In this document: piece by piece, positions 34,375-45,770 of the stretch
Position numbering within the stretch: position 1 is the stretch's first letter
Layout: each line of letters opens with the position of its first letter
Source: Limonium bicolor
Lineage: Eukaryota > Streptophyta > Magnoliopsida > Caryophyllales > Plumbaginaceae
Length of the DNA: 64,000 bases
Assembly (NCBI GenBank): GCA_023374045.1
Contig: CM041782.1
Coordinates: 247,967,882 to 248,031,881 of the forward strand
Reading direction: 5' to 3'
Position numbers and translations under genes: made by a program
The notes under the pieces: generated by a model
Told to the model about the DNA's origin: nothing
Databases searched by the model: none
What the model saw: the letters and a program-made list of their open reading frames with translations, nothing else

Positions 34375-35420
34375 CTTGTGTGTTGTTTGTTTTTCTGTGT
34401 GTTTATGACTTGTAAGATTAAACCATGTAAAGAGTTTACAGTTGTTAAATCTTATTATGTTGAAAGTATGACCTCTCTTCCCTTGTGTGTTCTAACAAGC
34501 TGACCTATTACTGTGATTTGTGTATTGAGTTCAATAATGAACTGCTGACAAGTGCTAACGGGGAAAGTGAGGAGTCCGGTCGGTTCCGGCCACGCGTGTG
34601 AGTATGGGAGTCGATGTCATAACCGGTTCGATTCTCTTTGTATGTTATGGTTGTTTTCCAATTTGGTTTCCAACCTTCCCTTTAGCTTAACCAAGGCTAT
34701 TTTACTGACTCACGTCGGGCCACAGGGGCATACTATATGTTATTTCGGTGGGCTTCGATCACTATATCCGAGGCACCTTGTGTTAAGTTATCCGTCAATC
34801 TAACAGGACAGTAACGAGTTATGTAACGAGCTTAGCATGAGCATGGCAACATTCTCTAGGCTCTCAATGGGGACTAACTGTGTTGGTTCTCTTCCTAAAA
34901 GGAATTGTTCTTGTGTGATGTGTGTGATGTTGTGTACAATACCCATGTTATGATATATATGTATAAGTTGTGTGTTTTAAAATGAATGCCATATCATCAT
35001 GACAAATAGTTTGCGCGCATCCCGGTAGCCGATGGGCTGCGCGTTAACCATACCAGCCAAGGGTTGATGACCCCCTCGGGGGATCCATATTTCTTATGCT
35101 GCAGGATGAGGATCAAAGAAGCGGAGTGGCTTTAGATCCGAGGATGCAGGTTTACCTTTGATTACTTTTGGATGTTGGCCCGGGATGCGCCTGTGCTCCC
35201 GTGGCGGTATATATTTGGTTATGAACGGGTTACAGTGATGTTTAACAGTGAAGGATGTATGTAAACACTCGGTATTTTGTTAATGTATATATATGGTTAT
35301 TAGCCTTGTTAACCACGTGGGTGGTTGACGGCGTTGTAGCACCCTTCGTTTAGTTACTGTTTAGTTGTTTAAATTCCGCTGCGATTTCAAGCATGTTATG
35401 TGCGTAGTAGGGGTGTTACA

Positions 35421-38400
35421 GGAATCCTCTTCTTCATCTTGTTGGTTTGAGGTAAAAAGAAATCCGAAAAATCTCTCATTTCTAGCTCTTATTCGCATTA
35501 TGAGAATTCCTAAAATGTGAGCTCTTGTTCCTTGTGGTTCCAGCCGTTTTGGATTCTCCTTGGAGCTGGAAATGTTTCCCTCTTGCTAGTCAAGAACTCT
35601 ATCTAGTGAGAAAAAGGTAAAGTCACTCCTAAACCCTAAACATATGCCCCTAGGCTCTAAGGTAAATTTCTAGGGTTTAAGTGTTAAATTAGATACTCAT
35701 TAGTATCTTGGATATGGGATGTAGCATTGCCTAATTGGTGAACCAATAACAAGGAAAGGAAAAGAAGAAAGAAAGAAGGAAGGAAGAGAAGGGAAGGAAA
35801 GAAAGAGGAACAAAAATCACAAGGTAAATGCCTTACCGTGAGTTAGGTTTGTATGGTGTAGTGTAACAGTTTTGAGTATTGGAAATGAGTAGTGTTTATG
35901 GAATGAGTAATAAGTATGTTGTGGTATAGTGAGGAAGAGTAATGTAACAGTTTCGAAGATTTTAAATGATGTTTGAAAGCTTGGGAAAACTTTGGGTAAT
36001 GGATATGTATGTGCAGGAAATCATTGTGTATTAGTGAAGTTGGAATGTGAGTATTAATATCTTGAATGAACAGGTTGTGTGAATGAGTAATTGTGAGCTA
36101 ATATGTATGTGGGCAATGTTAAAAATATAGGGGAACCTCTGCCCAAATTTGTATGGAAATAGGAGGACTTAGTTGTGTAAGAGGGGGAAACTACCTTGGT
36201 AAAAATCAGGTATATTTGGAGAATTCAAAGTGAGTGGTTTAACACCTTGAAACAGATTTGGAAGAGAATTTAAGTATTAGGGTGGAACTAGGATTGAGGT
36301 AATGCATTGAGGATGTTAGGAGTAGCATTAGTAGAGGGAGTATTGAATGGTAAAGGGGAAAGGAAAAATCTGTGGAAATCGTTTAAGAAAGAAAAAACTG
36401 TAACAGTGGAGGAAACTGACAGTGGAGTGTAATTGTAACAGATTTGGATAGATATGGTTTGGGCTAGTTTAAATGCTTAAACCAAGTTAAAACATACTAG
36501 ATTATATGTGGAAATATTAAGGAAGAGATTGGTAGAAGTTTGGAGTTGAAACAAACTCAAAAACTCATATATGTTACAATACTGTAACTAGTCCGGGTTT
36601 GCAAACCAGCGCACAAACCCGGACTAGCCTAAAATCACGACAGAAAGTTTTTACAAGGGATGGTCCGGGTTTACAAACCAAGACACTAACCCGGACCACC
36701 CCAAAAACATACCCGTAACATACCCAAACAAGTGGTCTGGGTTTGCAAGGGAATAACAAACCCGGACGAGGCATAAAAAGCACCCGTAACTCACAATTAC
36801 ATGTGGTCCGGGTTTGTATACTAGGGTGTAAACCCGGACCACACACAAATATGCCCAGAAACTGAATTCCAGTGTTGGTCCGGGTTTGTAGCCCCGGACA
36901 CAAACCCGGACCACCCCAAATTTTGTCCAAAAAGTGCTTTCTTGCATTCTAATGATGGGGAATTGAAGGGTGATGATAGTATAAGGTAATTAAGATATGA
37001 TTAAAGATGTTTAAAGGTCATTAAGGCTATAAACAAGCTTAAGAAATAATTTTAAGTAAGTAACATAAGTAAAGGTATTTGAACAATGAAGAATTAGTAA
37101 GTGTAAACTAGGAAACTCTAGTAAAGTAATGAGTAAAGTTAATTATGGATAATTGACCACCCGACTGTATGTATGTGATAGGATTTGATTAGTCGAACAC
37201 CGAAGAGGAGTCGGTGAGTCTGAAATCAATGGTGAAACGTATGATTTCTTCATGCCCTGTATCCTAATCTGGTTACCCCGATTTGTGTGCTTATTTGACC
37301 ACCTAATAAGATAAATGCACGAATCGGATTATATTGCACTTACTTGTGCTTGTTTACATTGTTCTCGATATTTGTCTTGAACAATAGTTTGTATAATTCA
37401 TGAAATGTATGAATGATGATGATGTGTAACTGTACCTTGTAGTGTACTTGTATATTGTATTGTATTGGTATGGATGTGTATATGAATAATGTATTTGTGT
37501 ATGTGGTTGGATGTTGACTTCTACTAATTCCTAACTACCTAACTCCTAACTTAAGTGAGTAAATTGGAATGAGTAGAAGTCCGATATAGTTTCGGCCACG
37601 CGTGAGGATGAGGAGACACAAGAGGTTGGATCCGATCCTGTTCTTAAACTGTCCACGGCCCAAACCCCTTAAATGGGTAGCATCCTGGATTGGTGAACCA
37701 AGTAAAGCCTGGTGGTGGGACGGTGTAGTCCCTGCCCAGAGGCCATACCGGCTTAACATGAGTAAGAGTAAGTATGTAAGTAAGTATGGATCAGTAGGTA
37801 TGTATGAGTATGAGTATGAGTATGTATGCGTATGTATGGAGTAATGAGTTAAAGAGTAATCTCCACCCGATTAAACCGGGTGGACCAATGAAGCTAACAA
37901 GAACTGTACTCTGTGTATGTAATGAGTATGTATATTCGGAAGAAGGTAAGTATGTATTGGATGGTTATATTGTATTCCTTGTATGTAATGAAGTGTATGT
38001 ATGTATGCTTGCGTAAGTATTATTGTATTGTGTATAAGAGCATGTATGCATGTATGTTTGAAAGAAAATGAACTGCATGTATTCGACCAAGTGGTCGGTG
38101 TACCCTCACTAGTACGCGGGGTATGCGGTTATCATGTGCAACGAAAGCTGACCCCCTAGGGGGAACGTTTTTAGTGTGCAGGTACCCGAAGCGGATGTGT
38201 TCAAGGTAAGAGACCGGCGGCACAACCTTGTATCTAGAAAGTAAGTAGTTATGAGGAATGGGTAGTAAGTAGTCTCCTAGTGAGTATGTATGAGTTTGGG
38301 AGAGGTATTATACTCGTATGAGGATCCTAGTAGACTCGGTATGTGAATTAAATTGTATTGTACATGGAGTATTGTATGGAATGAAGATTGTAGTACTTAT

Positions 38401-38614
38401 TTGGTAAATGGAGTATGTGTTGTAGTTATGTAGTACTCGGATTCTGGTCCATCAGACCGATGCTGTATGTAACAGTAGTAGTAGCCTTGTTAGTCACGTG
38501 GGTGGCTAACGGCATTGTATCACCCACTGTATGTATGTAAGTATCCGCTGCGTGAGTCCGGATTGTATAAGGAGATTGGACGGTAATGACACTATTAGAA
38601 GTAGGGGTGTTACA
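35421..38614 (+). repeat. RT-3 5' LTR, second part
   Basis: It resumes after the RT-4 target duplication (35421-35425), aligned to 61107 onward in the 3' LTR, and ends GGGGTGTTACA at 38614 before the PBS. It carries the array 36591-36912, CACGCGTG at 37597-37604, a TATGAG/TATG simple repeat near 37797-37840, and a CCCCC-TA-GGGGG hairpin near 38152. No gene is seen. Confidence 0.92.
36591..36912 (+). repeat. Array of five LTR hairpins, period 71-72 bp
   Basis: Units at 36591-36624, 36662-36697, 36734-36767, 36805-36840 and 36877-36912. Starts are 71, 72, 71 and 72 bp apart. Arms read GGTCCGGGTTT and AAACCCGGACC. Spacers are strongly diverged while nearly all stem positions still pair. Confidence 0.93.
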
Positions 38615-38647
38615 AAAAGTGGTATCAGAGCGAAGTATCGCTCTGAT
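38615..38647 (+). promoter_or_regulatory. RT-3 primer-binding site in a hairpin
   Basis: After the LTR come AAAAG and TGGTATCAGAGCGA (38620-38633), an initiator tRNA-Met PBS. ATCAGAGCGA (38624-38633) and TCGCTCTGAT (38638-38647) form a 10-bp stem with loop AGTA, so most of the PBS would be paired in the RNA. Confidence 0.88.
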
Positions 38648-41600
38648 GACTGGAAATACCGAGTTTAGGAAATACCGAGTTAGGAATTAGAAGCTTAGGG
38701 CTAAGGGCTGAGTGTTAGCATTAGAGATATGCTAGTTATGAACTACCGGTGAGTACCGGATACCTACAATACCAGTCCCGCCCGCCGCAAACCCCACTGT
38801 ATAACTTGGGAAAGGACGCCAGAGAGAAGAAAAGTCTTCTCATACTCGGGGAAACCCGATCTGGCAGTTGTGAAGCAATCACACGGTAAACAAGAACCGA
38901 CATATGGTAGATTCCAAGAACTGAGAGTCCTGGAGATGGATTTCGGTTGAACTACCACACCGCACTTAATAGCGGTAGGAAGGGCACTCCAACCACGAGG
39001 AGGCCACAACTTACAACAGCATGGGGCGACGTGCTTAGCAGTCGCGAACCTAGCTAACCAATCAGCAGCAGGAAAAGAAGCTCTAAGCGTACAACAGAGT
39101 GGAAAAAGGAAACAGAACAAGCCCGAGATACGAGTCTACGGGACAGTAATAGCTAAGTAATACCACCAACGGTATGCTAGCTGACTAAGGACATAGTCAG
39201 GAGTGGTTAACTCCGAAATTACAATGCCAAAAGGTTACAATACCTGGCCGACATAGCTTACACAGCTACAAGGATATCCACGGGATATGAACCGATAGGA
39301 CTACGGGAGTAGTGCCTAGACAAGCTAAGGCTCAATCACCACGGTAAACCAGTGGGAACGAGCAACAAGGAAAAACACAAAACTAAATAAATGGGGACCT
39401 CCAAGGATTGGAGAAGTACCCCCACCAAGACAACCATGTCAAGAGCAATGGGAAGCTACTTAAAAGGATCGAGTACCCCAAACAGAGATCAATATGATCT
39501 ACGGAAGAGTCAACAAGACTATTAAATACAAGTGGAAACCATACCAAGACCGGTATAGGTCTAACCAAAAACCAACAGTACCACGCACTTGCCACGGCAA
39601 GTGCAGTAAGAACAAGAACATGTAGAGGAACTCTAACATACCACAGGTACATAGTAATGTACCGTGACAGCAGTGAAACAACTATAGGATCACAAATCCT
39701 GGAAGCTAGAGGAATCAAACCTTGGAAAGGCCTGACGGCCTGACCATTGTATTAAGAACATACCAGTCAGCGGGAAGCTGGACTTGGTCAAGACCACAAA
39801 CATGGCTATGCCATGTAGAACTTCTTTTAACACCGAACCATTGTTTCAAAACCCAAAATTCTTCATTCAAAACCACAACTTTTCTTTTAAACCTTGGATT
39901 TTTAAACAAAACCAACAGAATTACGGTGAGTATCACAGATTGATACAAGAGGAGTTGACAATAGAATACTTCACCTAGGCGTGTGACGAACACTACGAGT
40001 GTACCCAATTACGGGATGTGGGACAACCGCACTCCGAAGGAGCTTGCGGGCCTGACATATAGTTGGGTAAGTGGTAACGTATCAATATGGTACCCCACGT
40101 ATGTATACATGTAGTGTGCGACGCACGGGAAGTAGTCAACTTCGTTCTACGGACCACGAGTAAGTTCAAACCAGAACAACTGGACACCTCAGACAATCAA
40201 GGAGAAGGAACTCAGCTAAGTAATTAGCATAAAAGAATTTAGAGAACCCATCTGAAGATGAGGAATGAGAATTAGAAAGCGCAAAAGGCCCAGAGTAATG
40301 AGTATAGACATTGGATATGTCTCAAAGACATCAAGCAAGTACATGACAGCTGGAAAGTATACCCAGCCTGAACTCAGCAAGGCAAATGCCTAAAGTAATC
40401 ACAACGATGCTCAACAAACGGGATGGAATTCCCAAGAGCAATCACAAGATTACCACGAAGAAAAATCCATCATTGAAGAGGATATTAAACCTAGTCTTAA
40501 ACACTAGGAGCAAGTGTAGACAGTCTACCCAAGGATGGGAGACGTCATAACCCAAGGGAATAACTCAAATACAACACCACAAGGCGGTATGGTGATAACA
40601 TATCATAAACGTTAGCCGGATGAAACGGCATGATTCAACAGCACTCAGGAGCAATCCTCGAAGGGTGTCTGAATTGCAACAGTCGAACAACAGCGACGTG
40701 ATAAAAGCACAAAAGCTAGAACGAACACTCGGTTAAGACACCGAAGGGATTTCACTTGACAGGAAATACCCTAGTCTACAAAAGGCACTGATCAACACTA
40801 GATTGCCTAAGAGTCTCCTATGAACGGAAGCGTGATGCCACGACTTACCATGGAGCCCAATAATATCTCCAACCTATGACGGTATACATGGAGTGGAAAC
40901 ATGTATAAGCAGCTTGCAAAGGGCATAGCTTGCAACAATAAGGCTCAGAAGCCATAAACCGACTACGTTATGTAACTTTAACGGTTGCAAAACCCACACC
41001 AAACACTAACAAGACTTGCAAAGATATTGCTTCGTGCGACAACAGATCGACAACTGAAACACCCAAATTAAACTCAACATGATGAGTGGCTGGGAGTAAT
41101 GGCAACAACAAGGTCACTGTAACTAGAGCATCAGTCTATATACACTTGATGAAGCTTTTAATTACCCTTCATGCCTTCTGTAGAAATGATAACACCGAGG
41201 CATAGGAATAGTTATAATGCCAACAATGGCTGGTCCACACTTGGACACTACGAGAGCCCAAAGGAAGGTACCCCTCGTTAACCGGAGACCACCAATGTGG
41301 TGAAGATGTGAACCCATAGGAAGGCTTCCATCTACTACAACAATTAAGCCTACGCATATAGATATTGCCAAGAGGTGATGAAACAAGGAAAAGACATTCC
41401 AAACCATCACAACTTAAAGGAGTAAGTATACTCCATGTGCAGTACCTAAGCAGGTACTAACATAGTAACCTTGCCATGAGACTTATGAGTGGTGACAAAC
41501 CCCTCAACAAGAACTTTCATTTATCAGTGATAGAATACTCTTCAATTAGAGAACGGGACCCGAAAACCCTTGAAGTTTCTTGGGATGTCCCGGTGATGTA

Positions 41601-43045
41601 CATACAAAAATCAAACTGCACAGCTAGAGCCTATGACCAATGCTCGGCACTGGAAAGACAATAATTGTCAAAGACAATCAATGTGAATACCCATTGAACA
41701 CCCCTAATGACCAACACTCAAGAGAGCTTGTGACCCGATGAATTATCTCATCCTTGGTCAACCAAGATACCTGGTAAATTATATCATAAAAGATGAAGCA
41801 ATGTGAGGTAAGCTAACCTACACATGAAACCTAATGGGAAACAGAATATACCCACAATGGGAAGATGATAACGTGGCGGTATGCTACGACAACCGTCATA
41901 CACACGAACACAGGAAACCCCCAGGGTATTCATACCATAAGGAAACGGTGCCAATAACAGTAGCAATGAGTAGAGAGAAACTACCACTGTAACGGAATCA
42001 GTAAAAACGATGTTGTATAATGAGTAAGAATGCGGTGTGCAACAAGCGACCGCTATGAGGAAGTAGTTAAGCAATGACACAGAGTATAAGTATGAGAAGA
42101 CAGGCAGAAATATTTATTCCTATGCGATCACATAAGTGATTTACTGTCAAGCGTTTACGCCTCTGCACTCTGTATGACTGAGTGTTTTGGTATTGCACTT
42201 GTGCAGCTAATGATCAAGTGGGATAGCTAGGAATATAGGAAATGTAAATCGTAGTAAACCTTTCTTTCACCAACAACATGGCATAAGCCAGTTAAGCAAG
42301 TTTAGCAGAAAACCGTGCGGCCTAAGGCCAAAGAAGCACGAAGAGTGTAACACACACTAACAATCACAAGATGTGAATTCCATCGGAATAAAAGGTGAAA
42401 GAAGATGTAAGGAAGTCACTAGGACCGACGCATAGAAAATGCAAGGTCATACAAGTAAAGAACACTTGTACTGAACCACAAAAACTGGTATAATTCAGAA
42501 ACAACTGACAACAGAGGAAGCACTACAGTTAGGTGGTGACTTGACCTCACCCGACAATAAGTCGGAGGAACTTAGCGAAATTGTCGAAGTACGAATAGTA
42601 TGTATGATAGATTACCCGAGAGCTGGTTATAATCTAAACTCATTGAGTTTAAACACGGTAAAAGAATACCACACTGTTAGTAAACCTTATTCCCACAATA
42701 GAGGGATAAAAAGGCGATGAGTAGCACATTTGGAATAACTAAAGAGCAATAAAGTACTAAGATTATCAGGGTCACGCAGCAGAAGCTAGTGGGCCCTAGC
42801 TAGGAGATTAATGTACCTAGTGAGTATAATAGAATGGCTATTAATGCCTTGAAGCCGGTTAGGCTAGAACCAAATTAATTATGAGTTAAATAAACTCATA
42901 TAGGAATTCTCGGTGCAAAGACTAAACCATTGGTATGGTTAAGACCCCTTACCAAAGCATATTGTATAGTATACCGTAGTGAAGCTAAACGCTTCAGATC
43001 GCCCAAATTGATTCAACCAATGTTTAATAATAATAACATATGGTA

Positions 43046-43081
43046 GATTATGTGGGCGTAATCCCTTTTAAGGGGGGTAGA
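43046..43081 (+). promoter_or_regulatory. RT-3 upstream hairpin and polypurine-tract-like motif
   Basis: GATTATG, TGGG, CGTAATC (43046-43063) pairs with one G-T wobble, followed by TTTTAAGGGGGGTAGA (43066-43081). It lies 1219 bp before the LTR once RT-5 is removed, almost the same as in RT-5 (1217 bp). Confidence 0.7.
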
Positions 43082-45590
43082 GCGAAAACCGCTGAATGTA
43101 TGTTTTGTGAATAAAACACATAAACCGTAATGTGCATAGCACAAATGAGAATCAAATTGATGATTGATATTATGTTAAATAAACATAAGTATTCATTCAT
43201 ATTGTAATTATGGTAACTAGGCATTAGATATGCAAACACCATAGGATGAAAGTACCCATCTTGTAACACCAGTGTAAGAGTATTGGTAAAGAAGAGTAAT
43301 GAGTAGTGGACGGAACTCCACAAGTATTGTAGCCTTTGAAGAAGTAGTACGAAATGAATGAGAGTAGTAGATGAATGAAGCTTATGAGTAGTGGAATCGT
43401 AGGTAAATTATTGGAAGTAAATTAAGGACAACTAAGTTTTACAAGTATGGTAACCCCTAGTTAGGTTGATGGAGAGTAATAGATGGAAGTAGTGAAGGTT
43501 GGTGAAATGAGCATTTAGGTATTGAACCACGAAGTAAAGCATTTGGGAAGTAGAGTGAGGATGATCGATGGATTGATTCCATCATTTGGAGATGTATGAA
43601 TTTGTATCATGACTAGAAAGAGTAAAAAGATAGAAAATGAAAACAACTAAATTATTTGCTGTTTGAAACTGATGTGGGAAGTCGAACTTGATCCTGATCA
43701 GATCAAGGGAAACCGAACACAAATTGTGGTGGAAAGATAGTTCAACACTGATGCTGATCACATCAGGGTCGAATGATTCTTGAAGCTCCCCTCAAGTGGT
43801 CACAAGAATCACACATAGGATATAAGTAATGAATACTGTAACACCCCTACCATTAATACAGTGCTTACCGTCCAATTTCCTTACATATCAGATACACGCA
43901 GCGGATATATGCTTACATACAATGGGTGATACAATGTCGTTAGTCACCCACGTGACTAACAAGGCTACTACTTCTACATACAGCATCGGTCTGATGGACC
44001 GGAATCCCGAGTACTACAAGTCTACAATACATTCTCCGTTTACCAAATACTACTACAATCTTCATTCAATACAATACTCCAAGTACAATACAGTATAATC
44101 TACATACCGAGTTTACTGGGTTCCTTATACAAGTATAATACCTCTTCCAGTTCATACATACTCACTAAGAGACTACCTACTACCCATTCCTCACTACTAC
44201 ATTACTTTCTAAATACAAGGGGTGTGCTAGTTAATACACCTCTACATTCTGCTACTACTATCCAATGTAGTCACCGGTCTCGTGCCTTGACCACATTCGC
44301 TTCGGGTACCTGCACACTAAAAAATGTCCCCCGAAGGGGTCAGCTTTCGCCGAGCATGATAACCGCATACCCCGCGTACTAGTGAGGGTACGCCGACCAC
44401 TTGGTCGAATACATGCGGTTGATTTCATTCAAACATACATGCATACATGCTCTTATACACAATACCACAATACTTACGCAAGGCATACATACATACACTA
44501 CATTACATACAAGGAATACAATAAACCATCCAATACATACTTACCTTCTTCCGAATACACATACTCGTTACATACACAATATACAATTCTTGTTAGCTTC
44601 ATTGGTCCACCCGGGTTAATCGGGTGGAGATTACTCTCTTACTCGTTACTTCATACACATACATACTCATACTCATACTTACTTACGGATCCATACTTAC
44701 TTACTCTTACTCTTACTCAAGTTAAGTCGTCGGGACCTCCGGCCCTGGGGACTACACCGTCCCACCTCCGGGATTTACTTGACTCACTAATCCGGGATGC
44801 TACCCACTTAAGGGATTTGGGCCGCGGACCAGTTTAAGAGTCAGGAATTGCAGCCAACCTCTTGTGACTCCGCATCCTCACGCGTGGCCGAAGCTATATC
44901 GGACTTGTACTCATTCCAATTTACTCACTTAAGTTAGGAGTTAGATAGTTAGGAATTAGCACAAGTCAATATCCAAGCCACAATAATACAATACACATAT
45001 ACACATACATACGAGGTACAATACATTACACAAGTACAATACGAGGTTCGAATACCATTCATCATCATTCATATATTTCATGAATTATACAAACTAGTGC
45101 TCAAGACAATAAATATCAAGCACAACATAAGTCAAGCACAGGTAAGTGCAATATAGTCCGATTCATGCATTTATCTTGTTTAGGTGGTCAAATAAGCACA
45201 CAAATCGGGGTAACCAGATTAGGATACAGGGCATGAAGAAATCATACCTTTCCCCGAGATCTACTTTACCGGTGTCTCCTCGTTCCTTAGTTTACTTGTC
45301 CCTTGAGTCTTATTCTTGAACCAATGACTACATGCCAAATGGTTCAATTAATACTAAGCATTACAATACATACATAGTTACTACTCCCGTACTTACCCCG
45401 TTGTCCCGTCGTTTCGGTTTAACTTAATGTTCATATACTTACAACTTTCTTAATTACTTCTCAAACTTGTTTACACTTCTTAGGGCCTTTAAAGGTCACC
45501 AAACAAGGCCTTAACAACTTCTAAAACCATTACTAATCAATTCCCCATGTTTAGAACGTTAAAAATCACATTCTGTAACAATTTCGGGCT

Positions 45591-45770
45591 GGTCCGGGAC
45601 TTGGTCCGGACCCAAGGTCCCGGACCATACACAGAATGAACTCTCGGCCTATTTTTGTTATTGGTCCGGGACTTGGTCCTGGACCTAGGTCCCGGACCAC
45701 CTGCTGGTGTGACTCTCGAATTAATTTTAGGTGCGGTCCGGGACTTGGTACATAACCTAGGTCCCGGACC
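45591..45770 (-). repeat. Array of three LTR hairpins, period 72 bp
   Basis: Units at 45591-45626, 45663-45698 and 45735-45770, each 36 bp and exactly 72 bp apart. Arms read GGTCCGGGAC and GTCCCGGACC. The first unit contains an additional inner GGTCCGGACC palindrome. Confidence 0.93.

Larger units (their letters stand above)
24434..35420 (+). mobile_element. RT-4, chromovirus-type Ty3/gypsy element with intact pol ORF
   Basis: RT-4 has two near-identical LTRs (24434-about 28132, and 31676-35420) flanking an open pol ORF. The target duplication is GGAAG (24429-24433) versus GGAAT (35421-35425), one mismatch. The paralogous RT-3 3' LTR near 61102 shows the empty site with a single GGAAG. The end of the 5' LTR, the PBS, nearly all of gag and the protease active site are lost in one rearrangement, so RT-4 cannot be autonomous as it stands. 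High LTR similarity suggests a recent insertion. Confidence 0.93.
31676..35420 (+). repeat. RT-4 3' LTR, complete (3745 bp)
   Basis: It starts TGAAATACCCC and ends GGGGTGTTACA with GGAAT behind it. It matches the 5' LTR closely except for the A-to-C changed tract (34147-34374) and loss of about 50 bp near 35297. CACGCGTG is at 34591-34598. A CCCCC-TC-GGGGG hairpin lies near 35070. Confidence 0.93.
38615..43836 (+). mobile_element. RT-3 non-coding internal domain, first part
   Basis: No Gag or Pol motif is found in any frame. The domain is homologous along its length to RT-5 (inverted, 48190-53847) and, from about 40215, to RT-2. RT-5 inserted at 43837; the rest is at 59711-60174, giving about 5686 bp in total. 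The first 400 bp after the PBS are among the best conserved. A sense-strand reading of about 39784-39978 is open for 64 codons, but I cannot show conservation of the frame. It looks like a large non-autonomous derivative. Confidence 0.85.

Noticed and set aside
34143..34503. GC-rich ORFs of 90 and 102 codons
   Set aside because: They exist only because A is replaced by C in this tract, removing stop codons; the sister LTR has no such ORFs.
36591..36912. CRISPR array (about 36-nt repeats and 36-nt spacers)
   Set aside because: The spacing resembles CRISPR, but repeats are inverted repeats with variable loops, spacers are diverged relatives of one another, no cas genes exist, and the arrays lie in plant LTRs.
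38615..38647. tRNA-Met gene fragment
   Set aside because: The match is only the 13-14 nt primer-binding site next to the LTR; no cloverleaf is present.
39383..39718. 111-codon minus-strand ORF with hydrophobic segments in RT-3
   Set aside because: Antisense to the element, not open in RT-5 at the same place, and no recognisable domain.
44382..44837. ORFs of 151 and 143 codons in the two RT-5 LTRs
   Set aside because: Low-complexity Tyr/His/Thr-rich translations of simple repeats; not conserved in the other LTR families.
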